In this document: positions 27,541 to 35,827 of the stretch, piece by piece
Layout: each line of letters starts with the position of its first letter
Numbering within the stretch: position 1 is the stretch's first letter
Source of the DNA: MTP4 sp052056915
GTDB taxonomy: Archaea > Halobacteriota > Methanosarcinia > Methanosarcinales > Methanosarcinaceae
DNA length: 64,000 nucleotides
NCBI RefSeq assembly: GCF_052056915.1
Contig: NZ_CP195119.1
Location: forward strand, 2,294,001 to 2,358,000
Direction of reading: 5' to 3'
The notes under the pieces: model-generated
What the model saw: only the letters and a program-made list of their open reading frames with translations
Database searches by the model: none
What the model was told of the DNA's origin: nothing
Made by a program: the position numbers and the translations under genes

Positions 27541-27643
27541 CACATAGTTCCCTCAGGGAAAACACATAGTTCCCCCAAGGAAAACACATTATCCCTCAGG
27601 AAAAACACATTATCCCCCAGGAAAAACACATAATTCCCTGAGA
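27541..27643. repeat. Five 21-22 bp iterons with inner dyads before the RNA ligase start
   Basis: Each unit starts CACAT and contains a dyad such as TTCCCTCAGGGAA, TTCCCCCAAGGAA or TATCCCTCAGGAA. The last copy ends 7 nt before the ligase ATG, so the array is in the leader or promoter. The changes between copies hit both halves of the dyad. Confidence 0.85.
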
Positions 27644-27649
27644 GAAACA

Positions 27650-28873
27650 ATGCGAAGGGACAACATATTTCAAGCCCGAAAGCAGATAGATATACTTATG
27701 CACACTGCGGGGAGTAGTGAAACTGTTGATGCCAGGTTTGTCGGAAAGCTGGCCGGATATTTCGGATTTGAAGAAGAAAAAATACGCCATCTTTTCGAAA
27801 AAAAATACCTTGCCCGGAACTGGGGAGAGCACGAGCACCTGTTTCGTTTCGACAAGGAGATTTCCCATATTGAAAGGGGCACATTGTTTTATGAGAAAGA
27901 TGACAGTTTCGAAATGGTTCTGGGTTTCCCGAAAATACGGAGGGCCATGGTACTTTATCCAACCCTCGAGAAGCAGTTCGAAGGTCTCCGGAGCGTTGTC
28001 GTGGAAGAGAAGATGAACGGTTACAACGTCCGTGTTACCGGAGTGAACGGAGAGATCCTTGCAATTACCAGAAGCGGATATATCTGTCCCTATACCACGG
28101 AAAAGGCCAGGGGGAAATTAAACCCGGATTTCTTCAACGACTATCCGGACCTGGTGCTCTACGGGGAAATGGTGGGGCCGGACAACCCTTACGTCCCAAA
28201 AAAAATCTACGATGTCGAGTCCGTGGAGTTCTATATTTTCGACGTCCGGAAAAAAAATACTGGAGATCCTCTCCCTGCAGCCCGAAGGCGGGAAATCCTG
28301 GAAAAATACGGCTTTTTACAGGTGAAATCTTTCGGGGAAATACCCCTGGAAACGGCTCCCGGGGAAATTGCAAAAATAATCCGGAACCTGGGGAAAATAG
28401 AGCATGAAGGAGTGGTTATTAAAGACCCTGCGATGGTCCTGCCCTCTGTGAAGTACACATCTTCCCGGAGCAACTGCTCTGACCTTAAGCATGCCTTTAA
28501 GTTCTACAACGAGTCCGGAAGGGACTATATGCTTTCCCGAATAGTCAGGGAGGGGTTCCAGGCTGTGGAATGGGGAGAAAGCGAAGCCGAGTTCAAGAAA
28601 CGCTGCATGCAGCTTGGGGAAAGTATCCTGACCCCTCTCCGGGATTCCGTGCAAAACGTCAAAAAAGGACAGCGCCTCTACGATGAGGTCCGGATCAGGG
28701 TAAAGGACCTGAAAACCGCCGTAGAATTCGAGGACTACCTGAAAAGGCTCGGAGTAGATTCCGTCTTCGAGAACCCTGAGCCTGTAGGTGACGAGTACCG
28801 AATAACCATCAAAAAAGTAAACAAGAGCACGAACGACAAAACCGAGGCAATCTGGAAAGGGGAACTGTGGTAA
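27650..28873 (+). CDS. ATP-dependent RNA ligase, Rnl3 (Pab1020/MthRnl) family
   Basis: 407 aa. It joins RNA 5'-phosphate and 3'-OH ends, or circularises RNA, through ligase-AMP and RNA-adenylate. The nucleotidyl lysine is in VEEKMNGYNVR (KxxG, about residue 125). Later motifs are ITRSGYICPY, LVLYGEMVGPDNPY, YIFDVR, EHEGVVIKD and SVKYTSSRSNC. The N-terminal helical part (1-95) and the C-terminal domain (about 290-407) match the archaeal homodimeric Rnl3 layout. Lysine and family motifs are intact, so it should be active. It starts directly after a five-copy iteron array. Its RNA substrate in cells is not known. Confidence 0.9.
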   Translation: MRRDNIFQARKQIDILMHTAGSSETVDARFVGKLAGYFGFEEEKIRHLFEKKYLARNWGEHEHLFRFDKEISHIERGTLFYEKDDSFEMVLGFPKIRRAMVLYPTLEKQFEGLRSVVVEEKMNGYNVRVTGVNGEILAITRSGYICPYTTEKARGKLNPDFFNDYPDLVLYGEMVGPDNPYVPKKIYDVESVEFYIFDVRKKNTGDPLPAARRREILEKYGFLQVKSFGEIPLETAPGEIAKIIRNLGKIEHEGVVIKDPAMVLPSVKYTSSRSNCSDLKHAFKFYNESGRDYMLSRIVREGFQAVEWGESEAEFKKRCMQLGESILTPLRDSVQNVKKGQRLYDEVRIRVKDLKTAVEFEDYLKRLGVDSVFENPEPVGDEYRITIKKVNKSTNDKTEAIWKGELW

Positions 28874-28875
28874 CT

Positions 28876-29065
28876 TTGTTAGGGAAAAATTACCCAAAAT
28901 CCTTTTTTCCGGGAATGCTGCCTATGAAAACTTTTTCAGGAAATTTGCCTAAGATCCTTTGTTTCCGGCAATAATATCCATGGGAACTTATTCAGGAAAT
29001 TTTCCAGCAATCTTTTTTCAGAAATCATATCCTGATAACTTTTTCAGGAAAATTTCAAAAAGAAA
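28876..29065. repeat. Three imperfect copies of a roughly 58-bp repeat
   Basis: Copies share CTTTTTCAGGAAA and TTTCCGG(G)AAT-like words. A second, 27-bp repeat with GATATTCACAGGAATATCA follows at about 29131-29205 (three copies). Together they fill the gap 28874-29263. Confidence 0.75.
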
Positions 29066-29263
29066 TATATTGCAGTATATTAATACCAGTGGCAGAAACA
29101 AAACCTTCTATTTACGTATCCTATATATTCACGGGATATTCACAGGAATATCAGTAACAGGATATTCACAGGAATATCAATCATAAGATATCCACAGGAA
29201 CATCATTTACACAAATACCTATTCACACGACACTTAAAACAAAACACCTGAAAGGGATTCACC

Positions 29264-30316
29264 ATGGCAAATATCGCAATTATCGGGACGGAACAGAGCG
29301 GAAGGACCACCCTTGCCGCAAACCTCGGGAAAAAAGGAACGCATTCGGACATCACCCTGTACAACAACGACAAAGAAACCCCTAAACTTGCCTTTATCGA
29401 CCCCCACAGTTATCCGAAAACCCTGAAATCCCTGATCACGGCGCTGAACATTTCAGACATGGCAGTCCTCTGTATCCCCTCAACAGGCATGGACGCCCAT
29501 ACGGGAGAATGCATTATCGCCCTTGACCTGCTGGGTTTCAAGCATGGGATCATTGCCCTGACAAAGTCCGATACCACCCACATGTTCGCCATTGACGAAC
29601 TCAAGGCAAAGATCAAACAGATCAGTGCAGGTACCGCACTGGAGGGCTGGGAATGTATCGCCATTAACACTAACAGGAGCGCAAAGAACCCCTTTGAAGG
29701 TGTGGACGAGCTCAAAGCCTTAATCAACTCCATGGCAACAGAAATTGAAGCAGAACAGGTAAAATTGAATGACCTGCCCGCCCGCGTATTCATAGACCAC
29801 GCCTTTAATGTTACCGGGAAAGGCTGTGTAGTGCTCGGGGTTACCAAACAGGGCATCTCAAAGGACAAGGACAAAACCAAAATCTTCCCCCTGGACAGGG
29901 ACATCGAAATCCGCTCCATCCAGAGCCACGACGTAGACATCACCGAAGCCCCCACCGGCACCAGAGTAGGGATGCGCCTGAAAAACGTCCAGGCAAAGGA
30001 TATCGAGAGGGGGTTTATCATCTCGGATAAGGAGACCGTTACTACTGACTACACCCTGGAGTGCACCTTCTCGAAGTTCACCAAAAAAGTCGAACTCTCA
30101 AGCGTGCTTCACCTCTTCGTGGGCCTGCAGTCCGAACCCGTGCGCGTGGAAAAGATCCTGGTGAACGGGGAAGAAGCAAAAGAAGCCCTGCCCGGAAGTA
30201 CCTGCGTGCTGGAACTCTCAGGAAACAAGAAGGTCGCCTACAGCAAAGAGGACCGCTTCCTGCTGGCAAACCTGGACCTGACCCAGCGCTTTGCAGGCTA
30301 CGGTTTCTCAAAATGA
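29264..30316 (+). CDS. SelB-like (aSelBL) translation-factor paralogue with degenerate GTPase site
   Basis: 350 aa with the EF-Tu/SelB plan: a G domain (1-170), then two beta-barrel domains (about 175-350). The P-loop reads GTEQSGRT (8-15), with Arg14 where GTPases need Lys. The DxxG switch II motif is replaced by DPHS (46-49). The NKxD motif survives as TKSD (100-103). So nucleotide binding or hydrolysis is probably impaired. SelB-like proteins with eroded GTPase motifs are known from methanogens; their role in translation is unknown. There is no SelB-specific winged-helix domain. AAAGGG precedes the ATG. Confidence 0.8.
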   Translation: MANIAIIGTEQSGRTTLAANLGKKGTHSDITLYNNDKETPKLAFIDPHSYPKTLKSLITALNISDMAVLCIPSTGMDAHTGECIIALDLLGFKHGIIALTKSDTTHMFAIDELKAKIKQISAGTALEGWECIAINTNRSAKNPFEGVDELKALINSMATEIEAEQVKLNDLPARVFIDHAFNVTGKGCVVLGVTKQGISKDKDKTKIFPLDRDIEIRSIQSHDVDITEAPTGTRVGMRLKNVQAKDIERGFIISDKETVTTDYTLECTFSKFTKKVELSSVLHLFVGLQSEPVRVEKILVNGEEAKEALPGSTCVLELSGNKKVAYSKEDRFLLANLDLTQRFAGYGFSK

Positions 30317-30411
30317 GATCAGCTCTGAAAATGAGATAAGCCTGAGATAGTCTCAAATGATATAATGGAAAGAAATCAAGACCCTGTAAAAATGGTGTAA
30401 GGTAAAACTCC

Positions 30412-30918
30412 ATGGAAAACGGTTCAGATCAGGAAAGAGCCCCCGAAGGGGAAAGTTCCCTCTACGGAAACGTCTTTCATAAAAACCTCTGCTGGCAGCG
30501 CTCCTACGAGAGGCCGGAAGAAAAAGAAATGATAATGGCCCTCTACGGCTCCCTCCGGGAAGGACTCTACAACAGCAGGCGCTTTGACCTGTCAGGCAGG
30601 TCGGAATTCCTGGGCACGGTAAGAATAGAAGGGTATGCCCTCTACTCCCTTGGCCCCTACCCTGCCGTCTACCCCTCGGAAGGAGACTCCGTACTTGCCG
30701 AAGTCCGGAAGTTTTCAGGAAAAAAGCAGCTTGAAATCGCAAAATCCATTGATTACATGGAGCTTTTCGGGGGCTACCACAGGGAATACGTGGACCTGGA
30801 AATCGGAGGGCAAAAGCTCAGGGCTATCATCTACGTTTACGACGAGGAACCCGGGACTGAAAAGGTTGAGAGTGGGGACTGGGTCGAGTACCTGGAAGGA
30901 AAAGAAGAAGAAAGGTGA
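30412..30918 (+). CDS. Gamma-glutamylcyclotransferase-like (AIG2) protein
   Basis: 168 aa from ATG 30412. Internal ATGs at 30529/30535 would start right at the domain (MALYGSLREG) and have a GGAAG-type site, so the first 39 residues may not be translated. The GGCT-fold signature YGSLR is at about residues 44-48; the acidic residue region YMELFGGYHREYV and the following strand are present. Family members cyclise gamma-glutamyl amines or serve as uncharacterised hydrolases. The last residues GKEEER and the stop codon lie in the first unit of a 13-bp repeat. Confidence 0.8.
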   Translation: MENGSDQERAPEGESSLYGNVFHKNLCWQRSYERPEEKEMIMALYGSLREGLYNSRRFDLSGRSEFLGTVRIEGYALYSLGPYPAVYPSEGDSVLAEVRKFSGKKQLEIAKSIDYMELFGGYHREYVDLEIGGQKLRAIIYVYDEEPGTEKVESGDWVEYLEGKEEER

Positions 30919-31020
30919 AGAAGAAAGGTGAAGAAGAAAGGTGAAGAAGAAAGGTGAAGAAGAAAGGTGAAGAAGAAAGGTGAAGAAGAAAGGTGAAGAA
31001 AAAAGGTGAAGAAGAAAGGT
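30902..31020. repeat. Tandem repeat, 13 bp (AAGAAGAAAGGTG), about 9 copies
   Basis: It begins in the last codons of the preceding gene; every unit carries the TGA that ends it. The following 31021-31304 shows no gene. Confidence 0.93.
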
Positions 31021-31304
31021 GGAAGTGATTCCGGCCGCCCGCATTTAAGAGCAGCAGTCCAAAAATCTCGGTTACTTTTTTGTTTTCATCTATCAGAACC
31101 GGCAGACCTCACTAATTCCTTTTCCCCGATACAGCCCCCGTCGCATCAGCAACGGGCCTTTCCTAAACAAACAGCACGGTCAATAGACTCATAATCCTAA
31201 GGATTACGAGTATAATGATTCATGAGTATCTAGCTACATCAAGCCAATACACCTGAATAACCGGACAAGTTAAAGTTATACGGCATCAAAACAAATTAAC
31301 AGAT

Positions 31305-31508
31305 ATGGAATCAACAGTCGACATTGAGAAAAGGCTCACAGAACTCGACAGAGAACTACATTCAATCCTTAGCACGCTTCGAAAAAAGGAGGGAAAAAGT
31401 TCAAAAGAGATTATAGATTCAGCCTGCGGAGCTTGGGGTTATGATGTCGATAGTGAAGAATTCGTTGACAAGCTCAGAAAATCTTCACGCCTGGACTGGG
31501 TAGAATGA
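31305..31508 (+). CDS. Antitoxin of a VapBC-type pair
   Basis: 67 aa, acidic and basic mix, with a coiled N-terminal helix (VDIEKRLTELDRELHSILSTLRKK) and a short C-terminal helix ending in SSRLDWVE. The size, its place immediately upstream of a PIN toxin, and the ATGA overlap with it show that it is the cognate antitoxin. Whether it has a DNA-binding part is not visible, so autoregulation is uncertain. I do not recognise the exact family. Confidence 0.75.
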   Translation: MESTVDIEKRLTELDRELHSILSTLRKKEGKSSKEIIDSACGAWGYDVDSEEFVDKLRKSSRLDWVE

Positions 31509-31915
31509 AGTTTTTTGTGGACACATCAGTTTTTATAGACTGTCTCCGAAAAGAAACTGTTCCTTCCTCCATAGCTTTTCTTGAAAACCTCGAGGTCGGC
31601 CATTCAGGCTACACTTCATCAATAACAGTTGCCGAACTCAGTGTCGGAGCACACCTTTCGAGGAACCCTGACGCCCTCGAAAAGACCCTGGAACTGCTCA
31701 ATATTGTAGAAGTAATAGACCTGGATTCAAAAATAGCAATAGACGCTGGAAAAATCTATGCAGACCTTGTCAGGAGCGGGAAGAGAATAGAATTAAACGA
31801 CTGTCTGATTGCAGCAACTGCTCTTTCTCTGGGCATAAATAGGATCGTAACCAGAAATTTAAAACACTTCGTGCGCATCAGCGATGTTGAGGCTCTTGCA
31901 CCTGAAGAAATTTAG
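31505..31915 (+). CDS. PIN-domain toxin VapC
   Basis: 136 aa, single PIN domain. Acidic active-site residues are Asp6 (FFVDTSVFID), Glu44 (VAELSVG) and Asp99 (ELNDCLIAATA), with TRNLKHF as the final motif. Such toxins cut tRNA or rRNA when the labile antitoxin is lost. Translation is coupled to the antitoxin by a 4-bp overlap. All catalytic residues are present. Confidence 0.88.
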   Translation: MKFFVDTSVFIDCLRKETVPSSIAFLENLEVGHSGYTSSITVAELSVGAHLSRNPDALEKTLELLNIVEVIDLDSKIAIDAGKIYADLVRSGKRIELNDCLIAATALSLGINRIVTRNLKHFVRISDVEALAPEEI

Positions 31916-32114
31916 TTGGAATCTGGTATCTTTGTTGCCGTCTGAATCCAATGAACTTACCATAGCAGATTTATATAACTTATTTTTTATTTTTAATTCG
32001 GCGCGGGCTCAGCAACTAAGTCCCTGTGACTTCGCACGCTTCGGGACTTCAGGCTTCGCCGGGTTTTATTCCAACTTACGGCGTAAAGTGGTAAAGTAAT
32101 AAAATGGAAAGTAA

Positions 32115-32957
32115 TTACAATTCCCTCAGGACGCGGAAACCGAGGGCACCGTTGCGGTTGCCGGGGTCGTTCCCGCCGCGGCTTGCTGACCGACAGACAT
32201 CGACGTAGTCGAACCAGCCGCCGCCACGATTAACACGGACAGAGCTACTTCCATCTTCCCAGGCACTGCCATCAGATGGAGCCCCATCATAGTCATCATG
32301 CCACTTGTCCTGACACCACTCCCAGACATTTCCATGCATATCATAAAGACCCCAGGGATTTGGTTTCATCTGACCAACAGGATGAGTTCTACCTTCACGC
32401 ATAATTTTGTCAATATACTTCTTCCACTCTTCACAAGTCGCATAACCACCATACCATGCATAATCTTTCAGTTTCGAGTCATCATCTCCAAAGTAATATC
32501 TTGTTGTTGTCCCGGCCCGGCAGGCATACTCCCACTCGGCTTCAGAGGAAAGACGATACTCGTCAGTTCCTTCCATTTCATTGAGCTTTTCAATAAACTC
32601 CTGGACATCATTCCAGGATACTTTTTCAACGGGTAGATCATCACCTTTGAAATAAGAAGGATTGCTGCCCATCACTTCACGCCACTGTTCCTGAGTTACT
32701 TCATATTTACCCAGGTAGTAAGACTCTTCAATCGTAACTTTATGAACAGGACCTTCGTTATCACATCTCCCTTCCTCGTCTGAAGGAGAACCCATCATAA
32801 ATTCACCAGCAGGAATTTTCATGAATTCCATACCAATGGAGTTTGTGTAGTCAGATTCTGTTTCATCTGTTTCTCCGGTTCCGGTGCAACCCAGTACTCC
32901 GCAAAAAAGGAGCATAATTAGCACGGTACTGAATATTTGATTCACTCTTTCAACCAT
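32115..32957 (-). CDS. SUMF1/FGE-sulfatase-fold lipoprotein
   Basis: 280 aa. A lipoprotein signal peptide ends at VLGC (Cys24), so the protein is anchored outside the cell membrane. After a Thr/Glu-rich linker the SUMF1 fold begins (SIGMEFMKIPAGEFMMGS) and runs to GALGFRVLREL, with WYGGY, GLYDMHGNVWEWCQDKW and RGGGWFD. The paired cysteines that serve formylglycine-generating enzymes are not in their usual place, so this is probably a binding or structural member and not an active FGE. Many methanogens encode such exported proteins without known function. Codon use is less GC-rich than its neighbours. Confidence 0.8.
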   Translation of the reverse strand: MVERVNQIFSTVLIMLLFCGVLGCTGTGETDETESDYTNSIGMEFMKIPAGEFMMGSPSDEEGRCDNEGPVHKVTIEESYYLGKYEVTQEQWREVMGSNPSYFKGDDLPVEKVSWNDVQEFIEKLNEMEGTDEYRLSSEAEWEYACRAGTTTRYYFGDDDSKLKDYAWYGGYATCEEWKKYIDKIMREGRTHPVGQMKPNPWGLYDMHGNVWEWCQDKWHDDYDGAPSDGSAWEDGSSSVRVNRGGGWFDYVDVCRSASRGGNDPGNRNGALGFRVLREL

Positions 32958-33350
32958 TTTATATCACCATTCAGAAGACCTATGAGCTTTTTGAAATTCT
33001 TCAACTTTATACAGCCTGTTTTTACAGATTGAAAAAGGAATTCAACGAGTTTTTCAAGAGCTATGTTTTCGAAATTTACACCTTGTTCAGCCGAGTAACC
33101 TCATCTGAGAGTTTCAGGAATAAAGATATTTTTATTTCAACTCTGTGTTTTTCTGCAATAAGTTAAATAGTTAAAATCAAATGATAGCCTACGCTGAGCT
33201 CCCTCAGGATAACTTTAGTTTATAAATTTTTCATTTTTAGAGTGAGCAGGACATTTGAGACGAAAACCCTGGCTCACCTGATAAGAAAAAAGTGCAATGA
33301 AATGAAAGTGAACAGCTTTTACTCAATTAAAAAATAATAAAATTCTTCGT
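32958..33350. other. Gap without recognised features
   Basis: AT-rich DNA upstream of the lipoprotein gene. No repeat or gene was seen. Confidence 0.5.
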
Positions 33351-34124
33351 TTACAGATTCCTTAAAAATTCAAGGCTTTTGACCCCTTCTTCTACAGAAG
33401 CCATTTCCGTAACAAAGATCCCTTTATAATCCGAGAGTTTTTCCATGACTGATTTCCAGTCCACAGTGCCTTCCCCCAGGGGGAGGTGCTCGTCTTTTTC
33501 TCCCATGTTGTCGTGGATGTGCACGTGAGAAATCCGGTCTCCCAGCTGGTCCAGGAACTCGTCTATAAGCCTCACGGTGTTGGCATGCCCCACATCAAAG
33601 GTGAAACCCACGTTATGGCTTCCGACGGCATCGAGCATCTCATGCATTTCATCCGGGTATTTCCCAAAGATTTTGGGGAAATCGGGCATGTTTTCAACGG
33701 CTACCAGGATCCCGAAATCCGCGGCAAAGTCGCAGATCTCCGTAAGGGAGGCAAGGTTTGTCTGGTAGGCCTCATACGGGACCTGCGCCCCGTAGGGAGA
33801 GAGGTAGCCGGGGTGGACCACTGCCAGGTTAACGTAGTTCGAGGCCAGGGTCAGATAGTGCTTCATCTGACGGATGACCTCCCCCCGGATGGAATCGTTC
33901 AAACCTGCCAGATTCATGTCCGAGAAGGGCAGGTGCAGGGTCAGCTCCAGGTTTGTGGTCTCATGAATGTTTTGCACGTTCTGGATGGTCTTACTGTTCA
34001 GACACTGGGAACCTTCCTGCACTATCTCCCAGCCCGTATACCCGTGGTCTTCAAGCGTGTAGGCCCATTTGAAGGGGTCTTCAACAACCGACCGCGAAGA
34101 AAAACTGATTCGATGAAGCTGCAT
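33351..34124 (-). CDS. Sugar-phosphate isomerase/epimerase-like TIM barrel
   Basis: 257 aa of the xylose-isomerase/AP-endonuclease-2 superfamily. Signs are the start SFSSRSVVEDP, TLHLPFSDMNLAG, VVHPGYLSP, VAVENMPDF, TFDVGHANT, HVHIHDNMGEKDEHLPLGEGTVDW and VTEMASVEEG. The ordered His, Glu and Asp residues (HPG, VEN, DVGH, HIHD) are those that bind metal in this fold, so it is likely an active enzyme. The substrate cannot be told from sequence. A 15-bp tandem repeat lies just upstream. Confidence 0.8.
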   Translation of the reverse strand: MQLHRISFSSRSVVEDPFKWAYTLEDHGYTGWEIVQEGSQCLNSKTIQNVQNIHETTNLELTLHLPFSDMNLAGLNDSIRGEVIRQMKHYLTLASNYVNLAVVHPGYLSPYGAQVPYEAYQTNLASLTEICDFAADFGILVAVENMPDFPKIFGKYPDEMHEMLDAVGSHNVGFTFDVGHANTVRLIDEFLDQLGDRISHVHIHDNMGEKDEHLPLGEGTVDWKSVMEKLSDYKGIFVTEMASVEEGVKSLEFLRNL

Positions 34125-34166
34125 GACGACAATTCATTCCTTTTCCATTGATTTGCATAGAAGTGC

Positions 34167-34244
34167 GGGACGTAAAGATGTAGGACGTAAAGATGTAGGA
34201 CGTAAAGATGTAGGACGTAAAGATGTAGGACGTAAAGATGTTGG
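34167..34244. repeat. Tandem repeat, 15 bp (GTAAAGATGTAGGAC), 5 copies
   Basis: It lies in the short space between the isomerase-like gene and the UPF0201 gene. Confidence 0.92.
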
Positions 34245-34269
34245 CGGGAAATCAGATATAATTAACTTT

Positions 34270-34758
34270 TCAGTCCCTTTCCACGTAGTCCATTCCCACT
34301 TCAACAACCGGTTTCCCGTCTTCGGTAAGAGGCAGGAGCCACTCAAAAAGACGCTCCATTTCCTCGGGAGAGTCTGCCCTGACGCTGACCTCAATTGACC
34401 CTATAGGCTCTTTTTCTGCGGGAACACTGGGGACCCCCACAAAAGCCGCCTGCTTGTTGAGCAAAAAGTTAACAGAGAGGCCGTCAGAGGAGAGACCTTT
34501 ATTGAAGGCTTTATTGCGCATGCTGTCTATGATAGATTCCCTGCGGATGAGCCCGTGCAGGGTAAACAGGAGGTCAAAACCTCCCTCCCCTGAGAGGTAA
34601 AAGGAAGGTAAAGACCCGGCATCTCCTGATTCGGATTTTTCGGCTTCGGAAGCTATCCTTTCAATTTCAATACCTGAAAAAAGCTTCAAGATTGCCCCGG
34701 AAACCTTTTCAGGATCTTCTGTGGGATATACGGCTGCTGAAACCTCGACGTGTATCAT
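34270..34758 (-). CDS. UPF0201 family RNA-binding-like protein
   Basis: 162 aa. VEVSAAVYPTEDPEKVSGAILKLF at the start and IGSIEVSVRADSPEEMERLFEWLLPLTEDGKPV near the end match the archaeal UPF0201 family, with an L5-like alpha-beta fold and proposed but unproven links to RNA processing. A Ser/Glu-rich loop (about 38-50) is an insertion. The next gene on the same strand is UPF0200; these two families are fused in some archaea, which supports both assignments. Confidence 0.82.
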   Translation of the reverse strand: MIHVEVSAAVYPTEDPEKVSGAILKLFSGIEIERIASEAEKSESGDAGSLPSFYLSGEGGFDLLFTLHGLIRRESIIDSMRNKAFNKGLSSDGLSVNFLLNKQAAFVGVPSVPAEKEPIGSIEVSVRADSPEEMERLFEWLLPLTEDGKPVVEVGMDYVERD

Positions 34759-34853
34759 GAATTAACTCCTTAACTGATAGAATTACTACATGGATTTGGC
34801 TGATAGACCTGATCCGTGGGTTCATACTAATGGTTTACATGAGCAAGGTTATT

Positions 34854-34914
34854 AAATGAATTACTCTGTAAATGAATTACTCTGTAAATGAATTACTCTG
34901 TAAATGAATTACTC
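34854..34914. repeat. Tandem repeat, 16 bp (TTACAGAGTAATTCAT, minus strand), 4 copies
   Basis: It starts in the last two codons of the UPF0200 gene; each unit holds the GAG-TAA that ends it. Confidence 0.92.
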
Positions 34915-35469
34915 TGCCGGATTTTCTCCGGAATAGTTTTTCAGGACTGCAATAACTTTCTCTTTGAAGACTTCAAGAGTGGAATCATTTTCGATTTCGG
35001 CATTTGAAGCTATGATGGCGTCTCCCATACCCCAACCAAGTTCACGCTCGTCCCTGTTGCGGAGGCCATCAATACTGTCCATGTCATCACTTCTGCCTCG
35101 ATTCTGAACCCTATCAAAACGGGTATCAAGGGGAGCGTAGATGGCAACCAGGACAAACTTTTTTCCAAATTCCCTCCTGAAGCATTCAAGTTCGGCAATC
35201 CCGCGAACCCCGTCCACGACCAGGAGTTCCGAGTCTGTCTCCTGGATCTGGGAAATGCAACGTTTGGCAACGGCGTCCATGCCTTCACATTTCCGGAGAT
35301 CCGTTGCAACCATCCCGGTGTTGGCGTCACTGGGCTCAAGCCCCCGTCTCAGCACTTCCTTTCGGATCACGTCCCCCATGTTAACCACGGGAATGCCCAT
35401 TTCAACGGCAGTCCTGGCAGCTTCGGATTTTCCTGAGGCAGGCATGCCTACGAACGCTATGATCTTCAT
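34909..35469 (-). CDS. UPF0200 family P-loop kinase-like protein
   Basis: 186 aa. Walker A is GMPASGKSEAA (8-18). VVDGVRGIAELECFRREFG is a Walker B-like strand and helix, and RNRDERELGWGMGDAI is the lid-type Arg-rich part. The family resembles adenylate and dephospho-CoA kinases; its substrate is not known. It pairs with UPF0201 downstream. The stop codon is part of a four-copy tandem repeat. The gap 35470-35827 behind its start holds A-rich and purine-rich DNA only. Confidence 0.85.
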   Translation of the reverse strand: MKIIAFVGMPASGKSEAARTAVEMGIPVVNMGDVIRKEVLRRGLEPSDANTGMVATDLRKCEGMDAVAKRCISQIQETDSELLVVDGVRGIAELECFRREFGKKFVLVAIYAPLDTRFDRVQNRGRSDDMDSIDGLRNRDERELGWGMGDAIIASNAEIENDSTLEVFKEKVIAVLKNYSGENPAE

Positions 35470-35827
35470 TATAAATTATCCTTTAATTTGAACCTTTTAA
35501 TTTGAATCGTGAAACGTACAGGCCGATTTATAAAGTTTATAATATGATCGTAGTCAAACCACAGGATCATATATATTATTTCCTGAACGAACGAAAAAAA
35601 AGAAGAAAGCTAATAAAAAAATGAAAAAAAGAAGAAAACGACTCGCAAAAGTTCTAGCAGAGCCGGTAAAAGACTCTGGTGGATTTTTTTCTGAATGACA
35701 GTGAGAAGGAATAAAGAAAGAAAGGAAGAAAGGAAGAAGGGAAGGGATGGAAGAGGGTCTTAGAGAAAGCCTTTGAAAAAGGCCTGGAGAACCTGCCCAA
35801 TGCCCGATTATAAAATATAAACCTCTT

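Noticed and set aside
32115..32957. Active formylglycine-generating enzyme
   Set aside because: The SUMF1 fold is clear, but the usual active-site cysteine pair is not seen, and no sulfatase gene is near.
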